Shown piece after piece: positions 1 to 6,442 of a stretch of DNA of 7,115 bases. Position numbers and translations under genes: made by a program. Source of the DNA: Actinomycetota bacterium (lineage in GTDB: Bacteria > Actinomycetota > Acidimicrobiia > Acidimicrobiales > Acidimicrobiaceae). The stretch spans positions 1-7,115 of the forward strand of contig DAHVOF010000055.1 in NCBI GenBank assembly GCA_027318945.1, read 5' to 3'. The notes below the pieces were generated by a model, which was not told the DNA's origin, ran no database searches, and saw only the letters and a list, made by a program, of their open reading frames with translations. How positions within the stretch are numbered: position 1 is the stretch's first letter; every line of letters begins with the position of its first letter.

Positions 1-393
1 AAAGCCGACCGCCGCCAAAACGCCGGCAATTTTCTTATCTGAGACCATCACATCATTGGGCCATTTAAGCTTGCATGGTATTGCAAATTTCGATTCCAGA
101 ACTTTGAGGACGGCCAGCGACAAAGCAGAGGTGATCAAGTAGAAGAATTGTGCGGAGAATGTCGGACGCAGGAGTACTGACATTAAAACAGAACTGCCGG
201 GAGAAGCGATCCAGTGCCTATCCAGCCGGCCGCGGCCGGCTGCCTGATAATCCGCCAGCACGGCTCGACCCTCCGGCACATCCTGCTTAGCCAGATCGGA
301 GACAACCCGGTTAGTTGAATCTACCTCCGCCATGTGGTACAGATTCCAGGAAATGTCGGGCCTGGTTGGAATCGGAATTTTTATTTCGGTCAT
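1..393 (-). CDS. birA: Biotin-[acetyl-CoA-carboxylase] ligase BirA, N-terminal part (3' end beyond the left edge)
   Basis: This enzyme activates biotin with ATP to biotinyl-AMP and transfers it to the target lysine of a biotin carrier domain in the cytosol. About 131 N-terminal residues are visible. They show the family's hallmarks in order: EVDSTN (about residues 23-28), the biotin/AMP-binding loop QAAGRGRLDRHW (about 49-60), a SPGSSVLMSVLLRP strand, and KWPNDVMVSDKKIAGVL near the left edge, whose catalytic-site lysine follows the WPND turn. Only about 20 residues precede EVDSTN, so there is no N-terminal winged-helix DNA-binding domain. It should therefore be a plain ligase, not a repressor like E. 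coli BirA. I chose ATG 391-393 because it is the first ATG after the in-frame stop at 406-408 and keeps the strand before EVDSTN; ATG 331-333 would remove that strand. No strong Shine-Dalgarno is seen, only AAGG 10 nt upstream. It is divergent from the carboxylase alpha subunit, its likely substrate. Confidence 0.93.
   Translation of the reverse strand, partial: MTEIKIPIPTRPDISWNLYHMAEVDSTNRVVSDLAKQDVPEGRAVLADYQAAGRGRLDRHWIASPGSSVLMSVLLRPTFSAQFFYLITSALSLAVLKVLESKFAIPCKLKWPNDVMVSDKKIAGVLAAVGF
223..242. repeat. Perfect 20-bp GC palindrome inside birA
   Basis: The sequence CAGCCGGCCG is followed directly by its exact reverse complement, with no loop. It encodes the conserved QAAGRGRL biotin-binding segment on the minus strand. 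The codon choices for Ala-Gly-Arg-Gly-Arg make such self-complementarity easy, so it is probably a by-product of the protein sequence, but the structure itself is certain. Confidence 0.85.
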
Positions 394-441
394 AATTCTA
401 TAACCTTAGACATATGCGACGTGGAGGGAAAGAGAGGACAG
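394..441. promoter_or_regulatory. Divergent birA / carboxylase intergenic region, presumed promoters
   Basis: Only 48 bp separate the two divergent starts, so the promoters of both genes must lie here or overlap the 5' coding ends. The stretch is AT-rich compared with its surroundings (TATAACCTTAGACATATG on the plus strand, about 399-416). Several hexamers could serve as -10 boxes, for example TAAGGT on the minus strand (403-408), 9 nt before the birA ATG. I could not find a -35/-10 pair with good spacing for either gene, so no exact promoter is called. No palindromic operator stands out. Confidence 0.4.
431..437 (+). promoter_or_regulatory. Weak ribosome binding site of the carboxylase alpha gene
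   Basis: AGAGAGG ends 4 nt before ATG 442, which is a short spacing. A second purine run, GGAGGG at 423-428, lies 13 nt upstream. Neither is ideal, but the start itself is secure because the protein family begins with the same MF.KLLVANRGEIA sequence. A GTG at 421 is in frame but would add seven unconserved residues. Confidence 0.5.
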
Positions 442-2205
442 ATGTTTAGAAAGCTGTTAGTCGCAAATCGCGGCGAAATAGCGGTTCGTGTCATCCGTAC
501 AGCGCGCGAGATGGGCATTCAGACTGTCGCGGTCTACTCTGAACTGGACCGCGATGCCATGCATGTGCGACTTGCGGACGAGGCGTACGCTTTGGGTGGG
601 CAGACCGTTGCGGAAAGCTATTTGAATACACCTGCCATTCTCGACATAATTGCAAAAGCAGAAGTGGACGCACTCCACCCTGGATATGGGTTCTTTTCCG
701 AGAACACCGACTTTGCGCGTGCCGTTACCTCCGCGGGAGTCACATTCATTGGTCCCCCACCAGAAGCAATCGAAATCATGGGAGACAAGATAAGTTCGCG
801 CATAGCCGCAGAAAAGGCTGGGGTAGCTGGCGTGCCGGGAACGGTCGAAGTCATAAAGGATGCATCTGAAGTCGTATCATTCGGCAACCATCATGGATGG
901 CCTGTTGCAATAAAGGCGGCATATGGAGGAGGAGGCCGTGGAATGCGCGTCGTCCACAATCCGGAGTCTGCGGTGGAGGCGCTGGAATCAGCTCAGCGAG
1001 AGGCGGAAAAATCTTTCGGGCGATCAGAAAGCTACCTGGAAAGGTATTTGACATGGCCGCGACACATCGAGATGCAGGTCTTTGCAGACAAATTTGGCAA
1101 CGCAGTCTGGCTCGGCGAGAGGGACTGCTCAAGCCAAAGACGGCACCAGAAACTTATCGAGGAGTCGCCCGCGCCGCTTTTCGCAAACGACATCAGACAA
1201 GCCATGGGAGAAGCGGCCGTAAAAGTCGCGAAAGCTTGCGGGTACGTCAATGCCGGCACAGTTGAATTTCTTTACCAGGACGGCGACTTCTACTTCTTGG
1301 AGATGAATACGCGGCTTCAGGTTGAACATCCTGTCACAGAATTTGTGACGGGCCTTGATTTGGTCGAGCTTCAGATCAAAATCGCCGCGGGCGATCCCCT
1401 GCCTTTCAGCCAAGAGGAGATCAACAGGTCCGGCCATTCGATCGAGGTCCGGATCAACGCGGAGAATCCAGACCGGGGTAAGTTCCTCCCCTCGCCCGGC
1501 ACCATCTCCAAATTTCTAAAACCGGATGGATTTGGAGTTAGGTTGGATGCAGGATACGAATCCGGCGATTCCGTGTCCCAGTTTTACGACAACTTGATCG
1601 CAAAACTGATCGTGTGGGCGCCTGATCGCGCGAAAGCGATCTCGAAGATGCTCAGGGCGCTTGATGAGACCGTCATTGATGGAGTGCACACGACTATCCC
1701 TGCTCTGCGCCACATCCTTTCCCATGAAGAATTCAAGTCCGGCCATCATTCGACCAAATGGGTGGAAGAGAAGTCAGGACTTGAAAACCTCGTTACCGGG
1801 CAGCTCGTGTTGGAAGGAGGCCAGGACGGCGACAAGGTCTTGCGCGAAGTCGATGCCGAAGTCGATGGCAGGAGATACCAGATCAAACTTTGGCTACCTG
1901 AAAAGGACTTGGCCGATCCACCTTCGAAGTCATCTTCGTCAGGAAACGGCAAGAGGCCGAAGATCAAGATTCATCATCCCATTGGCGGCGGGTCGGGAAC
2001 AATAGCTGTCCCCATGCAAGGAACAATCGTCAAAGTCCTTGTCGAGGTGGGCCAATCAGTCGAGGCTGGCCAGACTATCTGTGTGCTGGAGGCCATGAAA
2101 ATGGAAAATGCCATCAACACGGAGAAAACTGGAACAGTCAAAGAGATCAGGGTGAAGCCGGGAGATTCAGTTGGAGGCGGGGACATCGTAGCCATTGTCG
2201 AATGA
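442..2205 (+). CDS. pccA: Acyl-CoA carboxylase alpha subunit: biotin carboxylase fused to biotin carboxyl carrier domain (acetyl-/propionyl-CoA carboxylase type)
   Basis: The 587-residue protein uses ATP and bicarbonate to carboxylate its own biotin, which then serves a separate carboxyltransferase (beta) subunit. The order is: biotin carboxylase N-domain (1-112, starting MFRKLLVANRGEIA), ATP-grasp domain with GGGGRGM (162-168), CSSQRRHQK (229-237) and EMNTRLQVEHPVTE (287-300), biotin carboxylase C-domain (about 335-445), a linker including a Ser/Lys-rich stretch (about 490-510), and the carrier domain (about 520-587) with EAMKM, whose Lys553 is the biotinylation site. All key catalytic motifs are present. 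Length matches actinobacterial AccA-type alpha subunits, which serve acetyl-, propionyl- or longer acyl-CoA depending on the beta subunit. The nearby methylmalonyl-CoA-type mutase favours propionyl-CoA, hence the tentative symbol, but the alpha subunit alone does not fix the substrate and no beta subunit is in the window. An in-frame extension to 334 would overlap birA and has no family support. Confidence 0.95.
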   Translation: MFRKLLVANRGEIAVRVIRTAREMGIQTVAVYSELDRDAMHVRLADEAYALGGQTVAESYLNTPAILDIIAKAEVDALHPGYGFFSENTDFARAVTSAGVTFIGPPPEAIEIMGDKISSRIAAEKAGVAGVPGTVEVIKDASEVVSFGNHHGWPVAIKAAYGGGGRGMRVVHNPESAVEALESAQREAEKSFGRSESYLERYLTWPRHIEMQVFADKFGNAVWLGERDCSSQRRHQKLIEESPAPLFANDIRQAMGEAAVKVAKACGYVNAGTVEFLYQDGDFYFLEMNTRLQVEHPVTEFVTGLDLVELQIKIAAGDPLPFSQEEINRSGHSIEVRINAENPDRGKFLPSPGTISKFLKPDGFGVRLDAGYESGDSVSQFYDNLIAKLIVWAPDRAKAISKMLRALDETVIDGVHTTIPALRHILSHEEFKSGHHSTKWVEEKSGLENLVTGQLVLEGGQDGDKVLREVDAEVDGRRYQIKLWLPEKDLADPPSKSSSSGNGKRPKIKIHHPIGGGSGTIAVPMQGTIVKVLVEVGQSVEAGQTICVLEAMKMENAINTEKTGTVKEIRVKPGDSVGGGDIVAIVE

Positions 2206-2208
2206 CTC

Positions 2209-2225
2209 GGTCGAAAGCGTCGACC
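2209..2225 (+). other. Small hairpin just after the carboxylase stop codon
   Basis: GGTCGA (2209-2214) and TCGACC (2220-2225) form a perfect 6-bp stem with a 5-nt loop, starting three bases after the TGA stop. No T-run follows, so it is not a typical intrinsic terminator. It could protect the 3' end of a processed transcript or weaken expression of the downstream gene, or be chance. The rest of the 90-bp gap before the next gene (2206-2295) holds no promoter I can defend. Confidence 0.25.
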
Positions 2226-2279
2226 AGCTTGCCCTTCAAATTGAGCTAACTTGTATTCAGGATAACCAGGCTGGCGGAT

Positions 2280-2287
2280 AGGAGAGG
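2280..2287 (+). promoter_or_regulatory. Strong ribosome binding site deciding the M20D start
   Basis: AGGAGAGG lies 8 nt before ATG 2296. The in-frame GTG at 2287 overlaps this purine run and so cannot use it, which argues for the ATG as the start. Confidence 0.75.
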
Positions 2288-2295
2288 TGGCAGGT

Positions 2296-3477
2296 ATGAG
2301 TAATTCCGTCCAGAGCCTCAAAGACAAAGCATCCGAAGATGTAAAATCTGCCTCTGCACGTCTAGTGGAAATTAGCCATCAGATACACTCCGAACCCGAG
2401 CTGGGATTCCAGGAATACAAGGCCTGCGCCCTGTTGACCGAGATACTCAGCGAGTACGGATATTCATTGGCCTTGGCTCCGGGAGGCATCGAAACCGCCT
2501 TTGTAGCTTCTATCGGATCGGGTCCGCTCGTGATGTCAATATGTGCGGAATACGATGGTTTGCCCGAAATTGGTCACGCCTGCGGACACAATATTATCGC
2601 GGCTGCAGCGGTCGGAGCTGCCAAGGCATTGGCAGCAACCGTTGACAACATCGGGATCACCCTGAAGATTCTAGGCACCCCAGGAGAGGAGGGCGGTGGC
2701 GGGAAGATCGAGATGATGGACAGAGGCCTTTTTGATGGAATCCACGCCTCCATGATGGTGCATCCAGCTCCAGTTGAAGCTGACAGGATGGATTGTATCG
2801 CCGGGAAGCAGCTGGATATCCATTACAGCGGCAAAGAAGCTCATGCAGCCGGCTTTCCACAGGCAGGCATAAACTCGCAGGACGCGATGACAATTGCACA
2901 GGTTGCGATAGGACTTCTGCGGCAGCAGCTCCACCCGTCCGAAATGATCCACGGCATAGTGACCAAAGGAGGAGATGCCCCCAACGTAATTCCGGCCGAC
3001 ACAAGGGGCCGATGGATGATTCGCGCGGACACCCTTGCCCAGTTGAAGCTTCTTGAGCCAAAGGTAAGGGCGTGCTTCGCTGCCGGCGCCCTAGCCACCG
3101 GGGCAAAGCTTGAAATTGAAGAAGCAAGCAAAACCTACTCAGAATTCATATCGGACGAAATGCTTGCATCGTTATGGGTGAAGAATGCCCAGCAACTTGG
3201 AAGAGTATTCTCAAGCGAAACACGCGGGAGGCTCAAGGCTTCCACTGACATGGCGAACGTATCATTGAAAATCCCTTCGATCCATCCCATGCTTGGCATT
3301 GACTCCCTGCCGGCCGTAAACCATCAGGCCGAGTTTGCAGCTGCGTGCGTCACTCCCATTGCCGACCGGGCAGTACTTGACGGGGCGATCGCAATGGCGC
3401 ACACCATTATCGATGCCGCCACAGACGCGACGGTACGAAAGCACCTCCTTGAACCAGCCAACAAGGTACTGAATTAG
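2296..3477 (+). CDS. M20 family metallopeptidase / amidohydrolase (M20D; AbgB / PM20D2 / AmiB-like)
   Basis: The 393-residue protein is a cytosolic di-zinc or di-manganese amidohydrolase that should cleave an amide bond of a small N-acyl or aminoacyl compound. Metal and catalytic residues are visible: GHACGHN with Cys96 and His98, the GTPGEEGGGG loop with Glu131/Glu132, His156 in MVHPAP, and a late His343 in VNHQAEF. A lid/dimerisation domain spans about 170-285. GHACGHN (rather than HACGHD) and STDMANVS...PSIHP (about 316-331) place it closer to the AbgB (p-aminobenzoyl-glutamate hydrolase) and PM20D2 dipeptidase group, including mycobacterial AmiA/AmiB proteins, than to hippurate or auxin-conjugate hydrolases. 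No signal peptide is seen. The substrate cannot be told from sequence. It follows the carboxylase by 90 bp on the same strand, so co-transcription is possible. Its TAG stop overlaps the stop of convergent lpdA. Confidence 0.9.
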   Translation: MSNSVQSLKDKASEDVKSASARLVEISHQIHSEPELGFQEYKACALLTEILSEYGYSLALAPGGIETAFVASIGSGPLVMSICAEYDGLPEIGHACGHNIIAAAAVGAAKALAATVDNIGITLKILGTPGEEGGGGKIEMMDRGLFDGIHASMMVHPAPVEADRMDCIAGKQLDIHYSGKEAHAAGFPQAGINSQDAMTIAQVAIGLLRQQLHPSEMIHGIVTKGGDAPNVIPADTRGRWMIRADTLAQLKLLEPKVRACFAAGALATGAKLEIEEASKTYSEFISDEMLASLWVKNAQQLGRVFSSETRGRLKASTDMANVSLKIPSIHPMLGIDSLPAVNHQAEFAAACVTPIADRAVLDGAIAMAHTIIDAATDATVRKHLLEPANKVLN

Positions 3478-4832
3478 TCGGCCGCTTCTGCCAATGCCTC
3501 CGCCAATGCCGGGTGGACCAGTACAGATTCCACAATGTCGGTTACGCGGAGCCTCGCGGTAACGGCTACCGCTATTACAGAGATCAACTCCGCGGCGTGC
3601 GCCCCCACAATTGAACCCCCCAACACGACCCCCGTCGCGGGGTCCGAGAGTATTTTTACGAAGCCTCTGGCATCACCATCGATAAGGGCCCTTGGATTAG
3701 ATGCGAAGGGTACCTTAGTTACGCGGATCTTCCTTCCCTGGGCAAATGCCTCCGCTTCTGCAAGCCCTACATCAGCTATCTCAGGCTCTGTAAAAATCGC
3801 TGATGCCGCTTTCTCATAGTCGAGATGACGATGTTGTCTGCCATCCAGTCCCATAACATGCTCGGCAACCTTCCTTCCCTGCATCGATGCGACTGACGCA
3901 AGTTGAAGCTTTCCAGAAAGGTCCCCAGCAGCGTAGATGTGGGGGACATTTGAAACGCAATGGTGATCTATAGGTACCTGACCCCATCGATCGACGAAAA
4001 CGCCGGCATTTTCGAGCCCAAGATGTTCTGAGTTGGGAACCGAACCTATCGCCAAAAGAGCATGGGATCCATCAATGGTCCTTTGATCGTCACAGATGAC
4101 CTTTACCCCATCCGCCGTTCTCTCGATTCCCACAGCTCTAGCACCTTTGTAAAGATGAACGCCCGATTCGAGAAAGTCCGCCTCTAGTGCGGCAGCCACC
4201 TCAGGATCCTTTGACGGAAGGACCTGCTGGCGCGACACTACGAGCGACACCTTTGAACCGAAGGACCGGAACATGTGAACGAACTCTACTCCGGTCACGC
4301 CAGAGCCGATGACGACTAGATGACTTGGAATCTCCTTAGGCGGATATGAGTGCCGCGTGGTCAGCACTCGTTCGCCATCCACGAACGCCCATTCGGGTAC
4401 GCGGGGGCGAGAACCCGTAGCCACAAGGATCGCGTCCGCGGCGATCACTTCCTCCGTACCGTCGAGAAAGGTTGCCACCACCTCGTGCTTACTGGCAATC
4501 CTCCCCGTGCCCTTGATCACCCTGACACCCTGGGAACCCAATAGCTGGTCGTAGGATTTGGCTAGCTTGTCCGTGATCGATTTAACACGCTTCCTCAGCT
4601 CATTGAGATCGGGGGAAATGCGGTGCGAAGGCAGCCCGATACGCTCGGCTCTTTCAAGCATCTTGACGACTGCCCCGGTTGCAATCATTGCCTTAGATGG
4701 AACGCAATCCCACAGATTGGCCGCTCCGCCAAGGACGTCCTTCTCAATGAGTGTAACGTCCGCACCAAGGCGTGCACCGTGCGTAGCAGCCTGAACTCCA
4801 GCTGGCCCGCCACCGATAATGACAAATTTCAC
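3474..4832 (-). CDS. lpdA: LpdA-type FAD-dependent pyridine nucleotide-disulfide oxidoreductase, probable NAD(P)H:quinone reductase
   Basis: The 452-residue protein has the fold of flavoprotein disulfide reductases: FAD motif GGGPAG (7-12), redox-site segment GGAANLWDCVPSK (35-47), NAD(P) motif GSGVTG (176-181), the second FAD motif AAGD (301-304), and a C-terminal dimerisation domain with HPALAE (His440, Glu445). Lipoamide dehydrogenases have two cysteines five positions apart; here Cys43 remains but the first is Ala38. M. tuberculosis LpdA (Rv3303c) also has one cysteine, does not reduce lipoamide and reduces quinones, so the same is inferred here. Unlike reports for Rv3303c, the His-Glu pair is kept. 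Ser200-Arg201 at the end of the NAD(P) motif's second strand, with no acidic residue, hints at NADPH. GTG 4832 is chosen because VKFVIIGGG is the natural N-terminus and GAGG lies 9 nt upstream inside the mutase gene. It sits 5 bp after the mutase stop, so the two are likely co-transcribed. Confidence 0.9.
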   Translation of the reverse strand: MKFVIIGGGPAGVQAATHGARLGADVTLIEKDVLGGAANLWDCVPSKAMIATGAVVKMLERAERIGLPSHRISPDLNELRKRVKSITDKLAKSYDQLLGSQGVRVIKGTGRIASKHEVVATFLDGTEEVIAADAILVATGSRPRVPEWAFVDGERVLTTRHSYPPKEIPSHLVVIGSGVTGVEFVHMFRSFGSKVSLVVSRQQVLPSKDPEVAAALEADFLESGVHLYKGARAVGIERTADGVKVICDDQRTIDGSHALLAIGSVPNSEHLGLENAGVFVDRWGQVPIDHHCVSNVPHIYAAGDLSGKLQLASVASMQGRKVAEHVMGLDGRQHRHLDYEKAASAIFTEPEIADVGLAEAEAFAQGRKIRVTKVPFASNPRALIDGDARGFVKILSDPATGVVLGGSIVGAHAAELISVIAVAVTARLRVTDIVESVLVHPALAEALAEAAD

Positions 4833-4837
4833 TGAGT

Positions 4838-6421
4838 CTAACCTCGTGGTTGATAGATTCCAAAGACCGAACGCAAAGTGTCTGCAACTTCTCCGAGCGT
4901 CGCGCGACGTCGCAATGCTTCCCTCATAGGGTAAAGGAGATTCTCGCCTCCATGTGCACACTTTTCCAGGTCGGCAAGAGCACTGCTCACCGAGGCGCCG
5001 TCCCTGCCCTGCTTAAGAGCTTTGACTCGCGCCACCTGATGTGCCTGTAGCGAGGGGTCGATCGGAAACACCTCTGTGGATTCGGGTGCGGCATCAACAA
5101 ACTCGTTAACACCAACGATTATCCGGGAGCCGGAATCTACTGCCTTTGCATATGCATAGGCTGCTTGCTCTATCTCGTCCTGCATGTAACCTGACTCGAT
5201 CGCGTTCACGGCTCCTCCCATGGCGTCAATCTTCCCCAGATAGTCCCAAGCAAGTTGTTCAACCTGGTCCGTGAGAGTCTCCAGGTAAAATGCGCCGCCC
5301 AGAGGATCCGGAGTTTCTACGACACCAGATTCGAAGCCTATGATCTGCTGCGTCCTCAGCGCGATCTTTGCCGCCTTTTCCGTGGGGAGGCCTAAGGCTT
5401 CGTCGAAACCATTCGTATGCAGAGACTGCGTTCCGCCGAGAACGGCCGCCAGGGCCTGGATAGCCACCCGGATTATATTATTTTCGGGCTGCTGAGCAGT
5501 TAGCGTCGAGCCTCCCGTCTGCGTATGAAATCTGAGCAGCAAGGAGCGTTTGTCTTTTGCCCCGAAACGATCCGACATCACTCTGGCCCAGATTCGCCTC
5601 GAAGCACGAAACTTTGCCACCTCTTCGAAAAGGTTGTTATGGGCATTCCAGAAAAAAGACAGCCTTGGTGCAAAATCGTCAACGTCGAGCCCGGCGGCAA
5701 TTGCTGCGTCCACATAAGCTATTCCGTTCGCAATCGTAAAGGCGATCTCCTGCACCGCCGTGGATCCTGCTTCGCGAATGTGGTATCCCGAGATAGAGAT
5801 CGTGTTCCAATTTGGGAGATTGTCACGGCAGTATCTGAAAGTGTCTGTGATCAACCTCATTGAAGGCCTTGGGGGGTATATATAGGTACCGCGGGCAACA
5901 TACTCTTTGAGGATGTCATTCTGAATGGTACCCCTCAACTGCTTCAATGGCACGCCGGCTTCCTCCGCTCCGAGCTCGTAGAGGAGGAGGAGTATTGCTG
6001 CGGTCGAATTTATGGTCATTGAAGTAGTCACGCTGGCTAACGGAATATCCTTGAACAGCAGCTTCATATCCTCGATGGAATCGATGGCGACTCCTACCTT
6101 GCCCACTTCGCCCTCAGCCCTCGGATGATCGGAGTCGTACCCCATCTGCGTAGGAAGATCAAACGCGCAACTCAGTCCCGTCTGACCAGCGCTGAGCAGG
6201 AACTTGAATCTTTCGTTAGTAGCCTCCGCAGTACCAAAGCCAGCATACTGCCGCATGGTCCAAAGCTTGGTGCGGTACATATCCTTGTAAACACCGCGTG
6301 TAAACGGCGCTTCGCCAGGCGCGCCAAGCTGAGCTTTCGGATCCCAATTTTGGAGCCTATCGGGCCCATAGACAGGATCTATCTCTATTCCTGAGTCAGT
6401 CTCGCGGTTGGAATTGGACAT
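4838..6421 (-). CDS. mcmA: Methylmalonyl-CoA mutase-type large subunit (catalytic domain only, no B12 domain)
   Basis: The 527-residue protein matches the substrate-binding TIM barrel of adenosylcobalamin-dependent acyl-CoA mutases, which convert (R)-methylmalonyl-CoA to succinyl-CoA. Landmarks are FTRGVY (40-45), TMRQYAGFGT (55-64), AFDLPTQMGYDSDHP (86-100), ARGTYIYPPRPSMR (176-189), SGYHIREAG (211-219), and RFHTQTGGSTLTAQQP in the second half. Tyr59 and Arg177 correspond to the residues that contact methylmalonyl-CoA; isobutyryl-CoA mutases have Phe and Gln there. Ethylmalonyl-CoA mutase cannot be fully excluded. The protein ends at IYQPRG without the DxHxxG cobalamin domain, so it needs a separate small subunit not present here. 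The upstream in-frame extension to 6586 is rejected because it overlaps moeB; MSNSNRETDSGIEI gives the family-like N-terminus. No Shine-Dalgarno precedes this ATG. lpdA follows 5 bp downstream. Confidence 0.92.
   Translation of the reverse strand: MSNSNRETDSGIEIDPVYGPDRLQNWDPKAQLGAPGEAPFTRGVYKDMYRTKLWTMRQYAGFGTAEATNERFKFLLSAGQTGLSCAFDLPTQMGYDSDHPRAEGEVGKVGVAIDSIEDMKLLFKDIPLASVTTSMTINSTAAILLLLYELGAEEAGVPLKQLRGTIQNDILKEYVARGTYIYPPRPSMRLITDTFRYCRDNLPNWNTISISGYHIREAGSTAVQEIAFTIANGIAYVDAAIAAGLDVDDFAPRLSFFWNAHNNLFEEVAKFRASRRIWARVMSDRFGAKDKRSLLLRFHTQTGGSTLTAQQPENNIIRVAIQALAAVLGGTQSLHTNGFDEALGLPTEKAAKIALRTQQIIGFESGVVETPDPLGGAFYLETLTDQVEQLAWDYLGKIDAMGGAVNAIESGYMQDEIEQAAYAYAKAVDSGSRIIVGVNEFVDAAPESTEVFPIDPSLQAHQVARVKALKQGRDGASVSSALADLEKCAHGGENLLYPMREALRRRATLGEVADTLRSVFGIYQPRG
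4842..4845 (-). promoter_or_regulatory. Ribosome binding site of lpdA inside the mutase 3' end
   Basis: GAGG on the minus strand, within the last codons of the mutase, lies 9 nt before the GTG start at 4832. It supports this GTG over longer in-frame starts and suggests the two genes are translated from one mRNA. Confidence 0.6.
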
Positions 6422-6429
6422 ACTCAAAG

Positions 6430-6435
6430 ACAATA
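6430..6435 (-). promoter_or_regulatory. Possible -10 box for a leaderless mutase transcript
   Basis: TATTGT fits the TANNNT pattern of actinobacterial -10 boxes and ends 8 nt before the mutase ATG. Transcription would then begin at or within about 3 nt of the start codon. This agrees with the absence of a Shine-Dalgarno. No clear -35 box is seen; the region where it should lie is the hairpin at 6443-6474. Confidence 0.3.
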
Positions 6436-6442
6436 ATGCAAA

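Noticed and set aside
334..441. An in-frame 5' extension of the carboxylase gene by 36 codons
   Set aside because: It overlaps the 5' end of birA, its residues match no carboxylase N-terminus, and MFRKLLVANRGEIA at 442 is the family start.
897..1265. A plus-strand open frame inside the carboxylase gene
   Set aside because: It is in another frame of a well-conserved ATP-grasp domain and shows no motif of its own.
2206..2295. A promoter for the M20D gene in the 90-bp gap
   Set aside because: TTGAGC and GATAAC are only 14 bp apart and no better pair was found, so no promoter is called.
2657..3127. A long minus-strand open frame opposite the M20D gene
   Set aside because: It lies wholly inside a conserved gene, and its translation looks like a composition shadow with many Arg, Ser, Leu and Pro and no domain.
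3490..3510. A 12-nt tandem repeat at the 3' end of lpdA encoding ALAE twice
   Set aside because: It lies in the normal HPxLxEAL C-terminal helix of the family, so it is not evidence of repeat expansion.
3627..3644. A GACCCC...GGGGTC hairpin that might terminate the M20D transcript inside lpdA
   Set aside because: The stem is only 6 bp, no T-run follows, and the bases encode ordinary lpdA residues (DPATGV), so chance is likely.
4833..4961. An in-frame 5' extension of lpdA by 43 codons into the mutase
   Set aside because: The Rossmann fold begins directly at GTG 4832, a ribosome binding site precedes it, and the extension would overlap mutase coding sequence.
5525..5863. A plus-strand open frame opposite the mutase
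   Set aside because: It is antisense to conserved catalytic sequence and has no recognisable features.
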